In this document: positions 1 through 9,314 of the stretch, one piece after another | Position numbering within the stretch: position 1 is the first letter of the stretch | How the letters are laid out: every line of letters starts with the position of its first letter | Assembly (NCBI GenBank): GCA_903901335.1 | Contig: CAIUQR010000059.1 | Location: 121,997-185,996 of the forward strand | Reading direction: 5' to 3' | DNA: 64,000 bases | DNA from: an uncultured delta proteobacterium | Lineage (GTDB): Bacteria; Desulfobacterota; Desulfobulbia; Desulfobulbales; Desulfocapsaceae | Notes under the pieces: model-generated | Database searches by the model: none | Told to the model about the DNA's origin: nothing | Seen by the model: only the letters and a program-made list of their open reading frames with translations | Made by a program: the position numbers and the translations under genes

Positions 1-145
1 ACAATTTTGCATAATTGCAAACTCGCCTATGCTGCGTTTCCAACTCTCTTAAAAATAATGCACCTTCAAAAGAATCCCATTTGCACAGCACAATCTCTTT
101 CGACTGCCGACAAACCAGAGACCGGCAACCGGAACGGGCAGCGAA

Positions 146-1234
146 CTATCGAAAAAGGTCATCGTACATATCCGGGTAGAGTTTCTTGGCACATGGAGGA
201 CAGAGCCCGTGGGAGAATTTAGCCTCGGAGTGGGCTTGAATATACGATTCCATCTGCACCCAATTACCCTCAACGTCTCGAATCTTTTTGCAGGAGGCGC
301 AGGTCGGAAGCAATCCGGTCAGTGTTTTGATCTGGGTAAGCGCATCTTGAAGTTCAACGATCACCATTTCCCTTTCAGTCCCGTATCGTTTCCGCTCAGC
401 TACCTCAATCGACAATTCCGCCGTTCTTTCGGCAATCCGCTGTTCCAGAAATTCGTTCATTTGTTTCAGCTCGTCTCTGACCTGGAGAAAGGCCCTGAAC
501 ATATAATAAAAAACCACCGTATAGGCGAGACAGCGCTGTACATGCCAGAACCAAAAGTCCTCAGTCCAAAGGACCGAGTAAGAAAACTGAATCGCCGGAA
601 GACCCGACAAAAGGAACATACAGGTGAAAAGATAGGACTCGGTTCTTCCGGAACGCAAAAATTCGCGGAAAAAATAAAGCGCCGCCACAATCAAAAAAAA
701 CCCGGAAAGGATATAGATGACTACCGCGAAGGGCGTGAATCTGTTGTCCTGTATCATCAACGGGAAAAACTCACGATGCCGGGATATCAGAATTCCTAAC
801 ACGACAGAACCGGATGCAACTATCCAAGGTGCTGATTTCACCTTTGCAATATGTCTGCCGACCCCCGGCAGCCAGACGAGGGCAAACCAGACGCTGCCAC
901 AGATACTTGCTAGACCGCGAAGCAAAATAGAACCATGGCCAATGGTCGAACCGGCATGACAGCTGTCCAGAATACCCATCATCAAAAAGCCCATGCCCAG
1001 GAGAAAATATTCAGCCTTTTCTCTCTTTCCATCGTCATGCAACTGGAAAAGAAGGAGCGCCATTGAAACTGCTGCCATCGCCCCAAAGGCCTCAAGCGAT
1101 GAATGCAGGGGTTCGTTTACGATCTTTATATCATGCCAGAATATATTTAACGCCAGGCTGGCCAGAGATGACCCAAGGAAGATTATAACGAGAAGGATCA
1201 GAGCAAACGATCGGTTATTTTTGAAAACTATCAT
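146..1234 (-). CDS. Multispanning membrane sensor-like protein with C-terminal double-CxxC module
   Basis: About 362 residues. Residues 1-235 hold seven or so hydrophobic segments, so an integral inner-membrane sensor region of MASE type is likely. A short coiled coil follows (about 240-300), then a Cys-rich tail with C312-x2-C315 (CASCKKIRD) and C345-x2-C348 (HGLCPPCAKK). This tail is a recurrent ending of sensory proteins in delta-type proteobacteria; its spacing suggests a metal- or redox-sensitive knuckle, but its role is not established to my knowledge. There is no kinase, GGDEF or receiver domain, so the protein may signal by protein contact. No strong Shine-Dalgarno precedes the ATG. 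It is separated from the upstream rhodanese gene by a perfect 17-bp inverted repeat. Specific function unknown. Confidence 0.75.
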   Translation of the reverse strand: MIVFKNNRSFALILLVIIFLGSSLASLALNIFWHDIKIVNEPLHSSLEAFGAMAAVSMALLLFQLHDDGKREKAEYFLLGMGFLMMGILDSCHAGSTIGHGSILLRGLASICGSVWFALVWLPGVGRHIAKVKSAPWIVASGSVVLGILISRHREFFPLMIQDNRFTPFAVVIYILSGFFLIVAALYFFREFLRSGRTESYLFTCMFLLSGLPAIQFSYSVLWTEDFWFWHVQRCLAYTVVFYYMFRAFLQVRDELKQMNEFLEQRIAERTAELSIEVAERKRYGTEREMVIVELQDALTQIKTLTGLLPTCASCKKIRDVEGNWVQMESYIQAHSEAKFSHGLCPPCAKKLYPDMYDDLFR

Positions 1235-1288
1235 TTTAGATCTCAGAGGAAAAAGAGTCTACACGATGATTTATACCAATCCGTCTTT

Positions 1289-1343
1289 AGTCACTTACAA
1301 AAAATATTTGCACGTTTTCTGCGAAGATTTTTTGTAAGTGACT
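1289..1343. repeat. Perfect 17-bp inverted repeat with 21-nt loop
   Basis: Arms 1289-1305 and 1327-1343 are exact reverse complements (agtcacttacaaaaaat and its complement). They lie between the rhodanese-rubrerythrin stop and the sensor-like gene, both on the minus strand. The hairpin could terminate the upstream transcript, but the A/T run is inside the stem rather than after it, so a repeat-element end or protein-binding site is equally possible. Confidence 0.6.
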
Positions 1344-1360
1344 TATCCCGTTTATCGGGG

Positions 1361-2176
1361 TTAGGGTGGACAGGTGCCGAGGGCATCTATCAGAATATTC
1401 ATATGGGACTTTTCAGCCTGGGCAATTTTCAGAAAAGCCTCATGCGCTTCCGGGCTTTCGGCCTGATCGGCCATGGCTCGATAAAGATCAAAGGCTGAGT
1501 ATTCGATATGTAACGCCAGCTCCATCAGATGCACGCAAGTGCGGCCCCCTGAATCCGCTGCCTTGTCCAGCGCCTCGGCAAGAGTCATGCCGCCTTCCAG
1601 CACATTACCTGACAAACCGGCAAAGACCGTATCGAAATCATTCACCCCAGTCCTGCCTTTTCGCCAGAGCCGGTACACTGCGAGTGCATGGCCTATCTCG
1701 GCTTCAGCCAGCCGCCCGAACACATCGCTCCAGGTCTCACCGCCATAACGCATATCAACCGTCATGTAAAAATTCATCGCCCCTCTTTCCAGATTCATCG
1801 CGGTCATATACAGCTCTTCCGGGGCCGCCTGTTTATCGAAGATGCGAACCTGCGGAGGATTTTCGGCCACGGCACCATCCCAGGACAGGATGCCGCCGTT
1901 CAGGTTGTAGATGCCGGTTGTGCCGTACTCTTCTTCCGCTATCACAGAGGCGGCCAGGGAGCGTGCCCCGCTGCGGCAGTAAAAAACAAGATCGAGCCCT
2001 TGAGGAAGTGTATCCATCTTTCTGACCAGCTCCGGCAGCGGCAGCAGACGGGCTCCCGGAAGATGACCTTCTTCATATTCACCCGGCTGGCGGACATCAA
2101 CGAGAAGATAGTCCTTTTCATTATGATTATTTATATAACGTCGGAGTTCTTCAGGGTTTATCTCATGTATGCTCAT
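1361..2176 (-). CDS. Rhodanese-rubrerythrin (ferritin-like) fusion protein
   Basis: The start was chosen at the ATG encoding MSIHEINPEE because GGAGG sits just upstream; a longer frame exists but lacks this signal. Residues 1-110 form a rhodanese domain with the active-site loop FYCRSGARS, whose Cys would carry a persulfide. Residues about 125-270 form a ferritin-like four-helix domain with paired metal-ligand motifs (EAEIGH and AEKSH), typical of rubrerythrin-type diiron sites. There is no C-terminal rubredoxin knot. The fusion pairs sulfane-sulfur handling with a diiron centre, plausibly for peroxide or polysulfide detoxification in an anaerobe. Probably cytoplasmic, since no signal peptide is seen. 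The exact reaction is not known from sequence. Confidence 0.85.
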   Translation of the reverse strand: MSIHEINPEELRRYINNHNEKDYLLVDVRQPGEYEEGHLPGARLLPLPELVRKMDTLPQGLDLVFYCRSGARSLAASVIAEEEYGTTGIYNLNGGILSWDGAVAENPPQVRIFDKQAAPEELYMTAMNLERGAMNFYMTVDMRYGGETWSDVFGRLAEAEIGHALAVYRLWRKGRTGVNDFDTVFAGLSGNVLEGGMTLAEALDKAADSGGRTCVHLMELALHIEYSAFDLYRAMADQAESPEAHEAFLKIAQAEKSHMNILIDALGTCPP

Positions 2177-2245
2177 TGACGCCTCCTCTCTATTCCAAAA
2201 ACCATGGTACATCCTCTGCTCTGCGGCAACACAAACCGGCTCCTG

Positions 2246-2656
2246 TCATAATATCATCATGGTCAACCGTGAGATGCAAGTCAGATCCCCCAGGTCATCG
2301 GTAATCCTTATTTCCCAGACATGGGTTGTCCGCCCCAGATGAAGCGGCATGGCGCGACCTGTCACCCATCCACTCCGTACGGCTCGGATATGATTGGCGT
2401 TTATCTCAAGGCCCACGCATGCCTTGTTTTCGTCGATACAGTGGTATGCCCCTATGCTCCCAAGAGTCTCAGCCAGGGTTGCCGATGCACCGCCATGGAG
2501 CAGGCCGAAGGGCTGGAGCGTCCGGGCATCCACCGGCATCCGGGCCTCAAGAAAATCATCGCCCACGGCTGTAAATTGGATACCAAGATGCTGTACCATT
2601 GTATTGTTTGAAAATACCTGCAGCATCTCGACAATCGGTTGTTTTTTCCAGATCAT
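2246..2656 (-). CDS. PaaI/YdiI-family hotdog thioesterase
   Basis: 136 residues, the usual length for a single-hotdog acyl-CoA thioesterase. The central HGGASATLAET segment matches the family active-site helix, which carries the Gly-Gly turn and the catalytic acidic residue. It probably hydrolyses an aryl- or acyl-CoA; in menaquinone-using bacteria relatives hydrolyse DHNA-CoA, but no men gene lies nearby to favour that. Start uncertain: no clear ribosome site precedes the ATG. Confidence 0.85.
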   Translation of the reverse strand: MIWKKQPIVEMLQVFSNNTMVQHLGIQFTAVGDDFLEARMPVDARTLQPFGLLHGGASATLAETLGSIGAYHCIDENKACVGLEINANHIRAVRSGWVTGRAMPLHLGRTTHVWEIRITDDLGDLTCISRLTMMIL

Positions 2657-2723
2657 TATTATATCGCTTTTTCAGAAAGAATATAATTGTAATCCCGGCC
2701 TGAATCCGGGCCAATCCGCCTCG

Positions 2724-2756
2724 ACTCTGTGGCCAGGGCAACGACCTGAACAGAGT
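2724..2756. other. Hairpin in tdh upstream region
   Basis: ACTCTGT at 2724-2730 pairs perfectly with ACAGAGT at 2750-2756, with an inner CAGG/CCTG stem. It lies about 55 bp upstream of the proposed tdh -35 element, so outside the tdh leader. It may be a regulatory palindrome or the remains of a repeat. Confidence 0.4.
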
Positions 2757-2811
2757 GAGAGTCTCTATTATACGATCAAATTGTCTTAACCGTAAGCTTT
2801 CTTTCCTGTGA

Positions 2812-2841
2812 TTGGCGATAATCACAAAACCGATGTATAAT
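2812..2841 (+). promoter_or_regulatory. Sigma70-like promoter for tdh-kbl
   Basis: TTGGCG at 2812-2817 and a perfect TATAAT at 2836-2841 are separated by 18 bp. The implied transcript would start about 50 nt before the tdh ATG. Confidence 0.6.
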
Positions 2842-2902
2842 AAAGCCTCAATCGATTCCTGCACCAGCGAGTGCCTTCAGAACAGAAAAAAGGATATACG
2901 AT

Positions 2903-3949
2903 ATGAAGATGATGCAAGCACTGGTGAAAGCAAAGAAGGAACCGGGCCTCAGGCTTCAGGACGTCCCGATACCCGAGACCGGGAAAAATGAGGTCCTGAT
3001 CAAGATCCTGCGCACCGCCATCTGCGGCACCGATGTTCATATCTATAACTGGGATGCCTGGGCCCAAAGGACGATCCCGGTGCCGATGCCTGTGGGCCAT
3101 GAATTTGTCGGCATTGTTGCTGAAACAGGAGAGAACGTCCATGACTTCAAACAGGGTGATCTGGTTTCGGGTGAAGGCCATCTTGTCTGCGGTCATTGCC
3201 GCAACTGCCTCGCCGGCCGGCGGCATTTATGCATGCATACCAGCGGTGTCGGCGTGAACAGGCCCGGCGCCTTTGCCGAATATCTGACCATCCCGGTCAC
3301 TAATGTCTGGTTCTGCGACCATACCATTCCGCTCAATGTTCTGGCCTGCTTCGACCCCCTGGGCAATGCCGTACATACCGCCCTGTCATTTGATATACTG
3401 GGCGAGGATGTCCTGATTACCGGGGCCGGGCCGATCGGCTGCATGGCGGCAGCTATTGCCAGGCACGCCGGCGCCCGTCATATCGTCGTCACCGATGTTA
3501 ACCCCTACCGTCTCAAACTGGCCAGGAAGGCGGGTGCGACCTTGGCAGTCAATGTGACCAAGACCAATCTGCCCGATGTCCAGAAAAAACTGGGCATGAA
3601 GGAGGGCTTTGACGTGGCGATGGAAATGTCCGGGAACCCAGCCGCCCTGAGCACAATTCTTGCCAATATGTGTCATGGCGGCAAGATCGCCCTGCTCGGC
3701 ATCATCCCGGAAAAAACTGCGATCGACTGGAACACCGTGGTCTTCAACGGTCTGACCATCAAGGGCATCTATGGTCGCGAGATGTTCGAGACCTGGTATA
3801 AGATGACCTCGATGATCCAGTCCGGCCTGGACATCAGACCGCTGATCACCCACCGGTTTCATTACACTGAATTTGAGAAAGGATTCGAGGTAATGCGAAC
3901 CGGACAATCGGGCAAGGTGATCCTGAACTGGGAAGAAATACCTCGATAA
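2903..3949 (+). CDS. tdh: L-threonine 3-dehydrogenase
   Basis: 348 residues, the family's normal size. Zinc-dependent medium-chain dehydrogenase: catalytic-zinc Cys in CGTDVH near residue 42, GHEFVGIV, structural-zinc cluster [15 protein letters not shown] around residues 96-110, and a Rossmann GAGPIG motif near 178. It oxidises L-threonine to 2-amino-3-ketobutyrate with NAD+. The kbl gene follows 12 bp downstream, so the pair forms the classic threonine-to-glycine operon. ATGs two and three codons into the frame are possible alternative starts. Confidence 0.95.
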   Translation: MKMMQALVKAKKEPGLRLQDVPIPETGKNEVLIKILRTAICGTDVHIYNWDAWAQRTIPVPMPVGHEFVGIVAETGENVHDFKQGDLVSGEGHLVCGHCRNCLAGRRHLCMHTSGVGVNRPGAFAEYLTIPVTNVWFCDHTIPLNVLACFDPLGNAVHTALSFDILGEDVLITGAGPIGCMAAAIARHAGARHIVVTDVNPYRLKLARKAGATLAVNVTKTNLPDVQKKLGMKEGFDVAMEMSGNPAALSTILANMCHGGKIALLGIIPEKTAIDWNTVVFNGLTIKGIYGREMFETWYKMTSMIQSGLDIRPLITHRFHYTEFEKGFEVMRTGQSGKVILNWEEIPR

Positions 3950-3961
3950 AAGGAACAGGTG

Positions 3962-5179
3962 ATGTCACTGAATAGCCTAGATGAAACCCTGGCCGGAGAA
4001 CTCGATAATCTGCAGGCCGCAGGCAGGGCCAAAAAGCCGGAGAGGATCATTACCGGCTATATTCCCCCCAAGGGCGGCTGCGGTCCCCGCTATCTGCTTC
4101 AGGGTCAGAATAGTGAGTTTCTCCGTTTAAATTCGAATTCCTACCTGTCACTCTCCAACCATCCCGCCCTGATCGAAGCGGCCGACGAGGCAAGCCGGAA
4201 GTTCGGGGTAGGTCCCGGTGCCGTCCGCTTTATCGACGGCACCTTCATCCCCCATACCGGCCTCGAAGAGAGGATCGCCCGCTTTACCGGTAAACCGGCG
4301 GCGAAGATATTCAATTCCGCCTATACCGCAAACTGCGGACTTGCCCTTGCCATCGGTACCGGCACAACCCGCTGGATCGGCGATCAGCTCAACCATAACA
4401 GCATCATCCGGGCCATGCGCATTGCGGGTGTGCCGAGCGCAAACAAGGCAATTTACAAGCATAACGACATGGATGACCTGCAGCGCTGTCTGGATCAGGT
4501 CGGAGACGGGATCGAGCGGGTGGTGGTGATCTTCGACGGCATCTTCAGTATGCGCGGCGACTTTGCGCCCATTGACAGGATAAAAGAGATCAGCGAGAAA
4601 TACAGCCCCCGCTTCAAAGACGGAGTTATCACCATTGTCGACGACTCCCACGGGATCGGCGCCTACGGCACCACAGGCCGGGGAACCTCCGAATTCTGTG
4701 GGGCGGCGCCGGATATCATTGTCGGCACCTTCGGCAAGGCCTTTGGCGTCAATGGAGGATTCGTCGCCGCCAGCAAGACCCTGATTGAGATGGTCCGGCA
4801 GAAGGCGGACACCTATATCTACACCAACCCCTTAAGTGTTGCCGACTGCGCCGCCGCCGCAAAGGCCATCGATATCTGTGATGGCCTTGCAGGCTCTGCT
4901 CTGCTGAAGGGCCTGCAAGAGCGGACCGCTCAGTTCAGAGCCGGACTCGCCCGGCTCGGCCTGGAGTCGATTCCCGGCCCCCATCCCATCGTGCCGCTTC
5001 TGGTCCGGGACACCGCGGCAACGCATACCCTGGTGGACAAACTGTATGCAAACGGCGTCCTCGTGGTCGGTCTCACCTTCCCTGTGGTCCCGCAGGGAGA
5101 GGAGACCATCCGTTTCCAGATCAACGCCGCCCATACCGAGTCTGATATCGACTCCGTCCTGGACCTTCTTTCCAAATAA
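3962..5179 (+). CDS. kbl: Glycine C-acetyltransferase (2-amino-3-ketobutyrate CoA ligase)
   Basis: About 405 residues. Alpha-oxoamine synthase family, fold-type I PLP enzyme. Visible motifs: DDSHGIGAYG (PLP-contacting Asp/His) and GTFGKAFGVNGGF carrying the Schiff-base Lys. It cleaves 2-amino-3-ketobutyrate with CoA to glycine and acetyl-CoA. Start set at ATG 3962, seven bases after AGGA; a GTG one codon earlier also exists. Product assignment rests on the adjacent tdh, because close paralogues (BioF, HemA) share the same motifs. It ends 34 bp before the convergent acyl-CoA synthetase gene. Confidence 0.93.
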   Translation: MSLNSLDETLAGELDNLQAAGRAKKPERIITGYIPPKGGCGPRYLLQGQNSEFLRLNSNSYLSLSNHPALIEAADEASRKFGVGPGAVRFIDGTFIPHTGLEERIARFTGKPAAKIFNSAYTANCGLALAIGTGTTRWIGDQLNHNSIIRAMRIAGVPSANKAIYKHNDMDDLQRCLDQVGDGIERVVVIFDGIFSMRGDFAPIDRIKEISEKYSPRFKDGVITIVDDSHGIGAYGTTGRGTSEFCGAAPDIIVGTFGKAFGVNGGFVAASKTLIEMVRQKADTYIYTNPLSVADCAAAAKAIDICDGLAGSALLKGLQERTAQFRAGLARLGLESIPGPHPIVPLLVRDTAATHTLVDKLYANGVLVVGLTFPVVPQGEETIRFQINAAHTESDIDSVLDLLSK

Positions 5180-5213
5180 GAAAAATCCAAAGATCTGCTG
5201 CAGAGTTCTGGAA

Positions 5214-7910
5214 TCAGAAATCCGCAAGTCCCGCAATGATTTCCGGTGGGCCGAAATTAATCTGCAGCTCATACTCCCCGGAATCTTTGCTCATGTTGAC
5301 CATGAAGCCCAATTTTTTTCCAAGGGCAATCATGTTCCTGTTCTCTTTCAGAACAATACCGTGGATATTTTTGAATCCCCGTTTTTCGGCAATCAGCAGA
5401 CATTTTCTGAGCAGCCCGGCGCCGATACCCTTTCCCTGCCAGGCGTCGCCGACCAGGACGGCAAATTCACCCTTCGTCCCATCCGGATCGCCGATGATCC
5501 TTGCGACCCCGAGCATCCTCTCCGTCTCTGCATCCTCATCAAGAGCCACCAGGGCAATCTCCCGGTCATAATCGATCTGAGTAAAGCGGGCCAGCATCTC
5601 CGGTTGCATTTCCTTTAATGCTCCGAAAAATCTATAATAAATGCTTGTTGGCGACAGTTCCTTGAAGAGATTGACATACATCGGCGCATCTTCCGGTTTA
5701 ATCGGCCGGACAAATATATGTATCCCACTCTCAGTGACCAGCCGATATTCGTTTTCAGCAGGATACGGGCTGATCACCAGATGCAGCGAGGAGAGAACAT
5801 TGATGGGTGATACCAGCAGGCGGGCATCGACCACGACGGGCCTGCCGTCCTTGATCAGGACCGGATTCATATCCAATTCGGCAATTTGCGGAAAATCGAC
5901 GAGAAGCTGAGATAAACGAATGATCATCTCCTCAAGCTGTTCGAAATCTGCCGGAGGACGGTTCCGATATCCCTGCAACAAGGTATGGACTTTTGTCTCC
6001 CGCATCATGCGCCTGGCGAGTAACCTGTTCATCGGCGGCAGGCCGAGTGCCCTGTCTTTCAGGATCTCGGTGAAAATCCCGCCCATCCCGAAGAGGATCA
6101 CCGGACCGAAATCGGCATCCCGTTTTGCCCCTAAAAGGACCTCATAATCCGGGTTGGCAAGGTAGGGCTGGATCGTCACGCCTTCTATCCGCGCCCCCTG
6201 TTTAAATCGTGAAGCCGACGCCATGATCTGTCGATATGCTCTCCGGACATCCGTGTCGGAACGCAGATCCAGGCAAACGCCTCCGGCATCTGATTTATGA
6301 ATGATTTCAGACGAATACAGTTTCATGGCCACCGGATACCCGATACTCCGGCTCAGCCGCAACGCCTGTTCTTCCGTATCCGCTTTCTCCATCCGGATGA
6401 CCGGCAGACCGTAGGCCGCAAGAATCCCCCAGGCATCTGATTCGGCCAGAAATCCCTTTTCCGGGTTCCAGGTCAGGAATTCATCGGCCTTTTTCTTATC
6501 AAAGACCATATTCCGGGTCAGTTTCGGCGGCACCTCAAGCAGCATTTCCTGGTTCTCGGCATAGGCAACCATATACAGGAAGGCCCGGATTGCCCTTTCC
6601 GGTGTTTCAAAGGTTGGGAGCCCCGATCCATTCAGAAATTTTATCGCCTCTTCAGTGCTCTTCCCTCCCATCCAACACGTAAATATAGGGTATTGATGGC
6701 CTTTCATCGCATCAACAAGGGCTTCGGCAACCGTCATAGGTGTCGTCATGGCCTGCGGTGCGAGTATCATTAGAATCCCATCCATCTCCCGGGCGTGAAG
6801 ACAGACATCGAGAACCTGCCGGAATCGCTCGACAGGGGCATCACCAAGGATATCGATGGGGTTGTTGCGGCTCCAGTATGATGGTAAGAGCGCATCGAGT
6901 TTGATCACGGTTTCCGGGTCAAGCGGTGCAGGCTCATGCCCATGCCGGGAAAGGAAATCCGCCGCCATGACACCAGGCCCCCCACCATTGGTGATTATGG
7001 CCAGCCGTGAGCCACGAGGACGGGGTTGTTTGGCCATTATCTCGGCACAGTCGAAAAGCTCTTCGATAGTGTCCACCCGGACGATGCCTGCCCGTTTGAA
7101 GGCAACGTCATAGACAGCATCCTCTCCGACCATTGCCCCGGTATGAGAGGCCGCCGCCTTGGCTCCGGCCGAACTTCTGCCTGCCTTCAGGACAATAATG
7201 GGCTTGACCCGCGCCACTGAACGGGCCGCGCTCATGAATTTTCTGAAATTTGTCAGGTTCTCGATATACAGCAATATACTTTTTACCGAAGAGTCGTTGC
7301 CGAGATAGTCAATCATATCGCCGAAATCTACATCAATCATCGAACCGATGCTGACAAAATGGCTGAAACCGATCTGTTGTTTGAAGGCCATATCGAGGAT
7401 CGAGGAGCAGATGCCCCCGCTCTGGGAGACAAAGGCCAGATTGCCTGCCAAAGGCATCCCGGAAACAAAGGTCGTATTAAGATTTCCTCCTGGTTGTATC
7501 ACGCCGAGGCAGTTCGGCCCGATAAGGCGAAACCCGGCGGGAAGGGCAATAGTGCGAATTTTCGCTTCTATCTCGCGCCCCCGGCTACCCGCCTCTTTTC
7601 CTCCTGCGGAAATGATAATCGCGCCACCAACTTTTTTGTCCACGCACTCCTGAACAACCCCGGGCACAGACTGAATCGGTGTGGCAATGACTGCAAGATC
7701 CACCCCGTCGTCCAGATCGGAGACGGATCTGGAGGTGGAAAGGCCATAGATTTTATCATATTTCGGGTTCACCGGCAGCACAGTCCCGGCAAAGCCTCCC
7801 TCGAGAAGGTTTTTCATCAAGGCGTTGCCGATTGTACCGGCCCTTTCGCTTGCCCCCACCACTGCTATCTGTCGCGGTTTCATTATGCGTTTCAGATTTT
7901 GCTGCCCCAT
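5214..7910 (-). CDS. Pat-like ADP-forming acyl-CoA synthetase / GNAT acetyltransferase fusion
   Basis: 898 residues. Domain order: CoA-binding Rossmann domain (1-130, VVGASERAGTIGN), succinyl-CoA-ligase-like domains (about 150-460, with SHTGAMVGED containing the conserved His), ATP-grasp (about 480-700), then a GNAT acetyltransferase (about 735-890, with GKGIGAGLL acetyl-CoA loop). Proteins of this layout are either protein lysine acetyltransferases (Pat/YfiQ), which lack ligase activity, or true acetate-CoA ligases. The conserved phospho-His region looks intact here, so catalysis by the ligase half cannot be excluded. Strong GGAGAGGAG ribosome site. Single gene, convergent with kbl. Likely substrates are acetyl-CoA synthetase and other central enzymes if it is a Pat. 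Confidence 0.9.
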   Translation of the reverse strand: MGQQNLKRIMKPRQIAVVGASERAGTIGNALMKNLLEGGFAGTVLPVNPKYDKIYGLSTSRSVSDLDDGVDLAVIATPIQSVPGVVQECVDKKVGGAIIISAGGKEAGSRGREIEAKIRTIALPAGFRLIGPNCLGVIQPGGNLNTTFVSGMPLAGNLAFVSQSGGICSSILDMAFKQQIGFSHFVSIGSMIDVDFGDMIDYLGNDSSVKSILLYIENLTNFRKFMSAARSVARVKPIIVLKAGRSSAGAKAAASHTGAMVGEDAVYDVAFKRAGIVRVDTIEELFDCAEIMAKQPRPRGSRLAIITNGGGPGVMAADFLSRHGHEPAPLDPETVIKLDALLPSYWSRNNPIDILGDAPVERFRQVLDVCLHAREMDGILMILAPQAMTTPMTVAEALVDAMKGHQYPIFTCWMGGKSTEEAIKFLNGSGLPTFETPERAIRAFLYMVAYAENQEMLLEVPPKLTRNMVFDKKKADEFLTWNPEKGFLAESDAWGILAAYGLPVIRMEKADTEEQALRLSRSIGYPVAMKLYSSEIIHKSDAGGVCLDLRSDTDVRRAYRQIMASASRFKQGARIEGVTIQPYLANPDYEVLLGAKRDADFGPVILFGMGGIFTEILKDRALGLPPMNRLLARRMMRETKVHTLLQGYRNRPPADFEQLEEMIIRLSQLLVDFPQIAELDMNPVLIKDGRPVVVDARLLVSPINVLSSLHLVISPYPAENEYRLVTESGIHIFVRPIKPEDAPMYVNLFKELSPTSIYYRFFGALKEMQPEMLARFTQIDYDREIALVALDEDAETERMLGVARIIGDPDGTKGEFAVLVGDAWQGKGIGAGLLRKCLLIAEKRGFKNIHGIVLKENRNMIALGKKLGFMVNMSKDSGEYELQINFGPPEIIAGLADF

Positions 7911-8408
7911 TGATCAGCTCCTCTCCAGGTTCATATTGTTTAATGATCAAGAAACTTCGTGTTTCTGAAAGTTCGTTTATGCGTGCAGACAAGAGACACA
8001 GGTTCGATCTTGACTGTCCAGCCAGATGAGAATACTCCATTCGATGAAAAATTGTCAAACCCGCGGCGGAATATGTACGTATAAATTTACGTATATGTAA
8101 CATACATAATAATTTTGCGACATTTATGAAATATTCACTTTGGGCCAGCAGGCCTCTCTTACGGTCATCTACAATAATAAAATATTAAAATTACTACTAT
8201 TAAAATCTTAATAATAAGATTGGCCCGATCTTTGCTAAATTCACCCCAATTACGAGGCTTATGACCATCGTCTTCACAACGAGCGAAAGGTCAGTGGTCC
8301 GGCGGAAACCTGCCTGGCTCCTGTTGTCGGCCAAGAAACAAGGAGATCGGGTTGTTCGGTACCGTCACATATTTTTAATGGATTTTCCATACAGGGAGAG
8401 GAAGAAAA
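7911..8408. other. 498-bp intergenic region upstream of the porin
   Basis: No gene seen. It separates the divergent Pat-like gene and the porin gene. It contains two TACGTA palindromes (8076-8081 and 8088-8093) followed by TATGTAACATA (also self-complementary), an AT-rich block at 8160-8220, and a GC-richer segment from 8225 that would form the porin leader. In that leader, 8318-8325 pairs with 8337-8345 (CTCCTGTT with AACAAGGAG, one bulge). No known riboswitch consensus was recognised. Confidence 0.5.
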
Positions 8409-9215
8409 ATGAAACTCAAGATGAAGAGGTGCATGATCATCGCAGCCGCTGCATTCCTGACCGGTCAAACAATCGCTTACGCCGAGGAGGCTGAAAAACC
8501 GACCGCAAGTGTCGACCTGGGAGCCTTCAGCCAATACATATGGCGAGGTGAGGCCCTGAGCAAAAACAGTCTGGTCATCCAACCGTCAGTAACCCTGGGA
8601 TACAAAGGGGTGAGCCTTAATGTCTGGGGAAACCTGGACACTGACAGTAAGCCGTGGAACGGCGCAAAGTATAATGAAACTGACATCACCTTGTCCTATA
8701 CAAAGACTATCGGTATTACCAAACTGACCGGCGGTTATATTTATTATGCCCTGGATGAGACACCGACGGCAAAGGATACACAAGAGATTTTCGGTTCAGT
8801 GGGGCTGAATGTTCTTCTAAGTCCGACTCTCACTGTATATCGAGACATCTCTGCCTTTCCGGGCTGGTATATAAATTTAGGTGTTTCACATTCGTTCGAA
8901 ATAGTCGACAAGATCACTTTCGATCTGGCTGGATCTGCCGGTTACTACTATTCGGACAGCAATAGTCTGGTTGAAGCAAAAAACCCGAATTCCAAATATC
9001 GAGCGCTCCATAATGGTCTGTTATCCGCCGGTTTCACGATTCCCTTCGGAGAGTACTTCTCCGTGAAACCGATGATAGCGTATTCGTTTGCTCTTTCCAG
9101 CAAGGCTGATGATTTTATCAAGTTAAATAGCGTTGATGGGTCCATCAACAACGGCGTCGTCAGTGGCGATTCCAGTTACTTTTACGGTGGGGTAACCTTG
9201 TCCATGGCCTTCTAA
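8409..9215 (+). CDS. Putative outer-membrane porin (TorF-like)
   Basis: 268 residues with an N-terminal signal peptide ending near AYAEE (residues 1-25). The rest alternates short amphipathic strands and Tyr/Asn/Gly turns, and ends in aromatic Phe (LSMAF), the usual beta-barrel insertion signal. The early SQYIWRGE segment is typical of the TorF family of putative porins. Strong GGGAGAGGAAG ribosome site. A U-tailed hairpin follows the gene. Substrate unknown; similar porins accompany solute uptake genes, but the kdp operon here is on the other strand 1.6 kb away. Confidence 0.8.
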   Translation: MKLKMKRCMIIAAAAFLTGQTIAYAEEAEKPTASVDLGAFSQYIWRGEALSKNSLVIQPSVTLGYKGVSLNVWGNLDTDSKPWNGAKYNETDITLSYTKTIGITKLTGGYIYYALDETPTAKDTQEIFGSVGLNVLLSPTLTVYRDISAFPGWYINLGVSHSFEIVDKITFDLAGSAGYYYSDSNSLVEAKNPNSKYRALHNGLLSAGFTIPFGEYFSVKPMIAYSFALSSKADDFIKLNSVDGSINNGVVSGDSSYFYGGVTLSMAF

Positions 9216-9249
9216 GATATTTTTTAAAAATACCTTGCTACATTTTTCG

Positions 9250-9292
9250 GAGGGGGACAGTCCCTATGGAGTTGTCCCCCTCACGTTTTTTT
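9250..9292 (+). terminator. Rho-independent terminator after the porin gene
   Basis: Perfect 10-bp stem GAGGGGGACA / TGTCCCCCTC (9250-9259 with 9273-9282), then seven T residues at 9286-9292. It lies 34 bp past the porin stop. Confidence 0.92.
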
Positions 9293-9314
9293 AGTAGCAG
9301 GAGTGATTGAACAG

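Noticed and set aside
1..145. Gene fragment at the left edge
   Set aside because: Open frames here have no ribosome site or domain similarity; nothing supportable seen.
2657..2902. Glycine riboswitch upstream of tdh-kbl
   Set aside because: A hairpin is present but the glycine aptamer core is not recognisable, and it lies upstream of the likely promoter.
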